NCBI GenBank assembly: GCA_024637095.1
Contig: JAGXFV010000039.1
Coordinates: 1 to 34,431, forward strand
Direction: 5' to 3'
Length of the DNA stretch: 34,431 nucleotides
Origin: Actinomycetes bacterium
GTDB lineage: Bacteria; Actinomycetota; Thermoleophilia; RBG-16-64-13
Shown: piece after piece, positions 31,658 to 34,431 of the stretch
How the letters are laid out: each line of letters starts with the position of its first letter
Numbering within the stretch: the first letter of the stretch is position 1
The notes under the pieces: model-generated
The model's database searches: none
Told to the model about the DNA's origin: nothing
What the model saw: only the letters and a program-made list of their open reading frames with translations
Translations under genes and position numbers: made by a program

Positions 31658-33259
31658 CTAGGCTCTTCCGTTGGTCGTGCCCGCGCCGGCCGGCGCGGTG
31701 GCCGCGGCCGAGTCGGGGGCCGCGGAGTCGAGAGCCCCGGAGTCCGGAGCCGCGGACGGGAAGGAGCCTATGTCGCCAAATAGCACGCGCACTTTCCGAC
31801 CCGCCACCGGCATGGGCCACAGCCTCTCCAGCAACATCTCCGATTCGGACTCCGGCAGTCGGGTTTGGGCGAGCACGGTGAACTTATCGCGCAGTTCCTC
31901 GTCGGTCAGCGCATTCTCCGGATCCCCCTTGGGAAAGTCGATCCGTCCCTCTAGCCGACGCCCGTCAACGGTGCGAACCTCGACGCGCGAGCCCCATCGG
32001 CGCGGGTAGAACTCGTCCAGCGCCGGGTCGGCAGATAAGTCCATCCGCTCGGCCAACGCCAGGATCTGCGGGTCCTCCAAAGCCTCCTCGGTGAAAGCGT
32101 CCAGGTCCAGCCGGCCTCGAAGCGCCGCCTGCGCCAGGCAGAAGGGCAGGTTGAACTTGGCCGCCCAAGGCGAGGTGGGCCGGACGTCCTTGAGCCGCTC
32201 GTAGCCACCGGTATAGAGGAATGCATGGACCGATTCCAGATCCACGGCCGAGAGTCGGTGTTCGCGCATCACCTCGAGCAGAGCGTCGACAGCGGGATGT
32301 GTGTGCCGGCAGGAGGCGTGATACTTGAAGGAGACCTCCGGCGTCTTGAACCGGGTGAAGCCGGACTCGCCGTTTGCCTCCAGCCCCTCGAGCAGCTTCT
32401 CGCGCCAGCGGCGCTCGAGGCGGGTCCAGTCTGCGGGCTGCAGCTTCCGTCCGGCATCGCGGTAGGCGCCCGCCAAAGTGGTCGCCGGGATCAGCGACTT
32501 ATCGCCCAGGAGCACTTCGGTCGGGCCGGTGAACCCCTGAGAGGCGAGCAGAGCGGCCAGCAGCCCGTTTTGCGCGGCCTTCGCCGTGTGGAGCTGCTTG
32601 GTCATGGTGCCCTCTTCCAGGAACTGCCACAGGCCGGCCGCCTGGGAGCCCGCATTACCCATGGCCCATAGCAACGCCTCTTCGTCCAACCCAAGCAGAA
32701 CCCCGGCGGCGACGGCGGCGCCGAAGGCGCCGGCCGTCCCCGTGGTGTGGAAGTACACGTAATGCTCAGGCCCCAGAGCCTCGCCGATCCGCAGCGAGAC
32801 CTCGTAACCCGCCAAACAGGCGGTCAGCAGTTCCTCCTCGGTGGAATCGAGCGCCTCCGCCAGCGCCAAAGCCGCGGGAAACACACAGGTCGCCGGGTGA
32901 TAGATGGATCCGTTGTGCAGGTCGTCCATCTCCACCACGTGGCTGGCCGCCGCATTGACCAGGGCCACGGCGAGCACGGGGGCCCGCCGGAAGTCGGTGA
33001 AAACCGTGCCCACCCCGTCTGGTCCCCAGGCGTGCCCCGCTTCGTCGTCCGTGCGACCGGGCACGTTGGTGGCGCCGCCGTACACCCGCGAGACCTGGTC
33101 CAGTGTCGTCGCCTGCTTCGACCGGGATCCCGCGAGCGCCGAGGCCATCCAGTCCAGGAAGAGAGCCTTGATCTGCCTGCGCGCCTCGTCGGTCGCGTCC
33201 TCCCAGTACAGCGCCAGCGCGGCGCGGGCAAGCTGAGCTTCGGGCGGCGCATTCATCAT
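31658..33259 (-). CDS. MmgE/PrpD-family protein
   Basis: 533 residues, with an extra Ala/Ser/Asp-rich tail of about 35 residues ([18 protein letters not shown]). Family motifs: [71 protein letters not shown] and [16 protein letters not shown]. The family includes 2-methylcitrate dehydratase and cis-aconitate decarboxylase, acting on C5-C7 branched or tricarboxylic acids. Neighbours (CitE-like lyase, SdhA-type flavoprotein) suit such chemistry. The ATG at 33259 overlaps the DUF1847 stop as ATGA. Exact substrate unknown. Confidence 0.92.
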   Translation of the reverse strand: MMNAPPEAQLARAALALYWEDATDEARRQIKALFLDWMASALAGSRSKQATTLDQVSRVYGGATNVPGRTDDEAGHAWGPDGVGTVFTDFRRAPVLAVALVNAAASHVVEMDDLHNGSIYHPATCVFPAALALAEALDSTEEELLTACLAGYEVSLRIGEALGPEHYVYFHTTGTAGAFGAAVAAGVLLGLDEEALLWAMGNAGSQAAGLWQFLEEGTMTKQLHTAKAAQNGLLAALLASQGFTGPTEVLLGDKSLIPATTLAGAYRDAGRKLQPADWTRLERRWREKLLEGLEANGESGFTRFKTPEVSFKYHASCRHTHPAVDALLEVMREHRLSAVDLESVHAFLYTGGYERLKDVRPTSPWAAKFNLPFCLAQAALRGRLDLDAFTEEALEDPQILALAERMDLSADPALDEFYPRRWGSRVEVRTVDGRRLEGRIDFPKGDPENALTDEELRDKFTVLAQTRLPESESEMLLERLWPMPVAGRKVRVLFGDIGSFPSAAPDSGALDSAAPDSAAATAPAGAGTTNGRA

Positions 33260-34023
33260 TCGCTCGTCTCCTCGTCGACGGCATCGGCACCCAGGGGGCC
33301 GGCGCCGGCCTCACCGGCGGAATCGGCGTCTCTCCCGGCCCCCACTCGCTCGGCCACATGTGCGGCCACCTGCTCCGGGGTACGCTGGGCCGGGGGTTCG
33401 TAAGGGATCGAGCCGGCGGCACGTAGGCGAATGGCCTCGATTGGTTTGTGGTCAAAGGCGCGGTCTTTGGCGACCAGGACGGTGACCGGCACTTCCAGGT
33501 GCTGGATCATCACCGTGTCGTGCCCGACGCAGAGGGCCATCAGAATGGCCAGATCGACCTCTGCCTCGTTGAAGAGCTTGGCCTGGGCCACCGGGTTGCA
33601 CATCGGCTCGAAACCGCCCGGCCGCACCTTGTCTTCGTCGGCGAGTCCGAGCAGCTCCTCCTTGGCGATCGAACCCGTCTTGCACATTACCGAAGTCACC
33701 CGGAATCCTTGCTCCTCCAAATAACGGTGGTACATTTCGGCCTCGTCCCGCACGGTCACGCAGAAGGCCAGTCCCAGGTGCTCGTAGCCCATGCGCTTGG
33801 CAAAGGCGACGGTTTCATAGGCGCGGTCCCAGATGCGGTAGCCGTAGTGCTCGACGAATGCCGCCTGGCGGGACATCTCCTTTAGCTCGGGCTCCGCGTA
33901 GCGCTCGCGCACCTCTTCGCGAAGCGCCCGCCGGCTCACACGGCAGTCCGGGTCTCCTTCGTAACAGCGCTGGCCCAGGTCGCAGACCGCACAGTAAACC
34001 TTGCTCTCTCGCTTCAAAGCCAC
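33256..34023 (-). CDS. DUF1847 metal-binding protein
   Basis: 255 residues, GTG with AAGGAGT 6 nt upstream. Typical DUF1847 features: the N-terminal CAVCDLGQRCYEGDPDC, then VMCKTGSIAKEELLG, FEPMCNPVAQAKLFNE, ALCVGHDTVMIQHLEVPVTVLV and KDRAFDHKP. The many conserved Cys and His suggest bound metal. The family is uncharacterised. The C-terminal ~40 residues (GRDADSAGEAGAGPLGADAV) are low complexity and not part of the domain. It lies between the CitE-like lyase and the MmgE/PrpD gene. Confidence 0.9.
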   Translation of the reverse strand: MALKRESKVYCAVCDLGQRCYEGDPDCRVSRRALREEVRERYAEPELKEMSRQAAFVEHYGYRIWDRAYETVAFAKRMGYEHLGLAFCVTVRDEAEMYHRYLEEQGFRVTSVMCKTGSIAKEELLGLADEDKVRPGGFEPMCNPVAQAKLFNEAEVDLAILMALCVGHDTVMIQHLEVPVTVLVAKDRAFDHKPIEAIRLRAAGSIPYEPPAQRTPEQVAAHVAERVGAGRDADSAGEAGAGPLGADAVDEETSE

Positions 34024-34026
34024 TTG

Positions 34027-34431
34027 CTACTCCTTCTCTTCCGCTGTCTCCAGCACGCGGCGGGCCCTCTCCACCACGGGCGCGTCAACCATCATGCCAC
34101 CCACGGTCACGACCCCGCCGCCGGCCTGGTCAAAAGTGGCGACGATCTCCCTGGCGCGCTCTATCTCTGCCGCCGAGGGAGCAAAGGCACGATGAATGAC
34201 GTCCAGTTGGGCCGGATGGATGGCGAGTTTGCCGGTCATTCCCAGGGTACGGACCGCGGCGCATTCCTGAGCGAGACCCTCATCGTCGCGGAAATCACGG
34301 TAGACCGTGTCGACAGCCTGCACCCCCGCGGCCGACGCGGCGTTCGCCATCATCGCCCGGGCGAAGAAGAGCTCGATCCCTGCCGGCGTGCGCTCGGTAC
34401 CCAGGGACAGAGCGTAGTCCTCACCGCCAAA
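34027..34431 (-). CDS. CitE/HpcH-type CoA-ester lyase (partial, 5' end outside window)
   Basis: The last 134 residues only; the frame is open to the window edge. FGGEDYALSLGT (metal site Asp), ELFFARAMMANAASAAGVQAVDTVY, FRDDEGL, LGMTGKLAIHPAQLDVIHRAF and the tail ARRVLETAEEKE fit the CitE branch of the HpcH/HpaI aldolase family (malyl-, citramalyl- and methylmalyl-CoA lyases). Such enzymes cut beta-hydroxyacyl-CoA esters to acetyl- or propionyl-CoA plus a keto acid. First visible gene of the leftward operon, 3 bp before DUF1847. Confidence 0.9.
   Translation of the reverse strand, partial: FGGEDYALSLGTERTPAGIELFFARAMMANAASAAGVQAVDTVYRDFRDDEGLAQECAAVRTLGMTGKLAIHPAQLDVIHRAFAPSAAEIERAREIVATFDQAGGGVVTVGGMMVDAPVVERARRVLETAEEKE

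Noticed and set aside
29857-31881. Plus-strand open frame of 674 codons across the flavoprotein
   Set aside because: Antisense shadow; the opposite strand has all SdhA/FrdA motifs.

Overview
The window is GC-rich with tightly packed operons and reads like a chromosomal piece of a high-GC Gram-positive bacterium, probably an actinobacterial lineage of the Rubrobacter/Thermoleophilia kind. The grounds are the three-part FGAM synthetase (PurS, PurQ, short PurL), frequent GTG/TTG starts, ATGA/GTGA/TGATG gene overlaps, lipoprotein-type secreted proteins and a tRNA Glu-Val-Asp / Phe group. The lineage is inference; no 16S rRNA gene is present.

Layout. (1) 1-4310: a minus-strand tRNA group, Glu-Val-Asp and then Phe, split by a plus-strand metal module: an ArsR/SmtB repressor with a complete alpha5 zinc site, a ZntA/CadA-type P1B ATPase and a diverged PCuAC-like lipoprotein. 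(2) 4421-7438: four tiny membrane proteins, one of only 22 residues, and a CPA2/Kef-type antiporter with a C-terminal RCK domain. (3) 7491-17124: an integrative element in tRNA-Lys(TTT). It is bounded by a 56-bp perfect direct repeat, carries a tyrosine integrase beside the intact tRNA, an Xis-like protein, and three copies of a two-part GTTGTC site with 11-bp spacing (left end, right end and one internal inverted copy). Cargo: a two-gene HEPN-type unit, an Xis-coupled pair of membrane proteins, a triple zinc-ribbon GIY-YIG nuclease and several unrecognised genes. (4) 17316-17960: a small helical protein and a cytochrome c lipoprotein. (5) 18052-29572: a purine-synthesis cluster read right to left, purC-purS-purQ-(zinc ribbon)-purL-purF-(small membrane protein)-purM-(VOC protein)-purN-purH, with one opposite-strand YdjM-like gene between purF and the membrane gene. 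(6) 29614-34431: a second leftward operon of a CitE-like lyase (cut by the window edge), DUF1847, MmgE/PrpD, an SdhA/FrdA-type flavoprotein and a frame-disrupted double 4Fe-4S protein.

How they work together. The metal module is a self-contained sense-and-export unit. The pur cluster encodes steps from PRPP (PurF) to IMP (PurH), but no PurD, PurE/K or PurB lies in the window. The right-hand operon looks like breakdown of a C5 or related dicarboxylic acid through a CoA-ester lyase, with an FAD dehydrogenase and an iron-sulfur partner; the substrate cannot be read from the sequence.

Most unusual: the arm-site architecture and cargo of the 9.6-kb element; a PurS with a ~105-residue tail built on a 49-residue repeat; a zinc-ribbon gene overlapping both purQ and purL; and the iron-sulfur gene whose second cluster motif reappears if one G is dropped from a G5 run.
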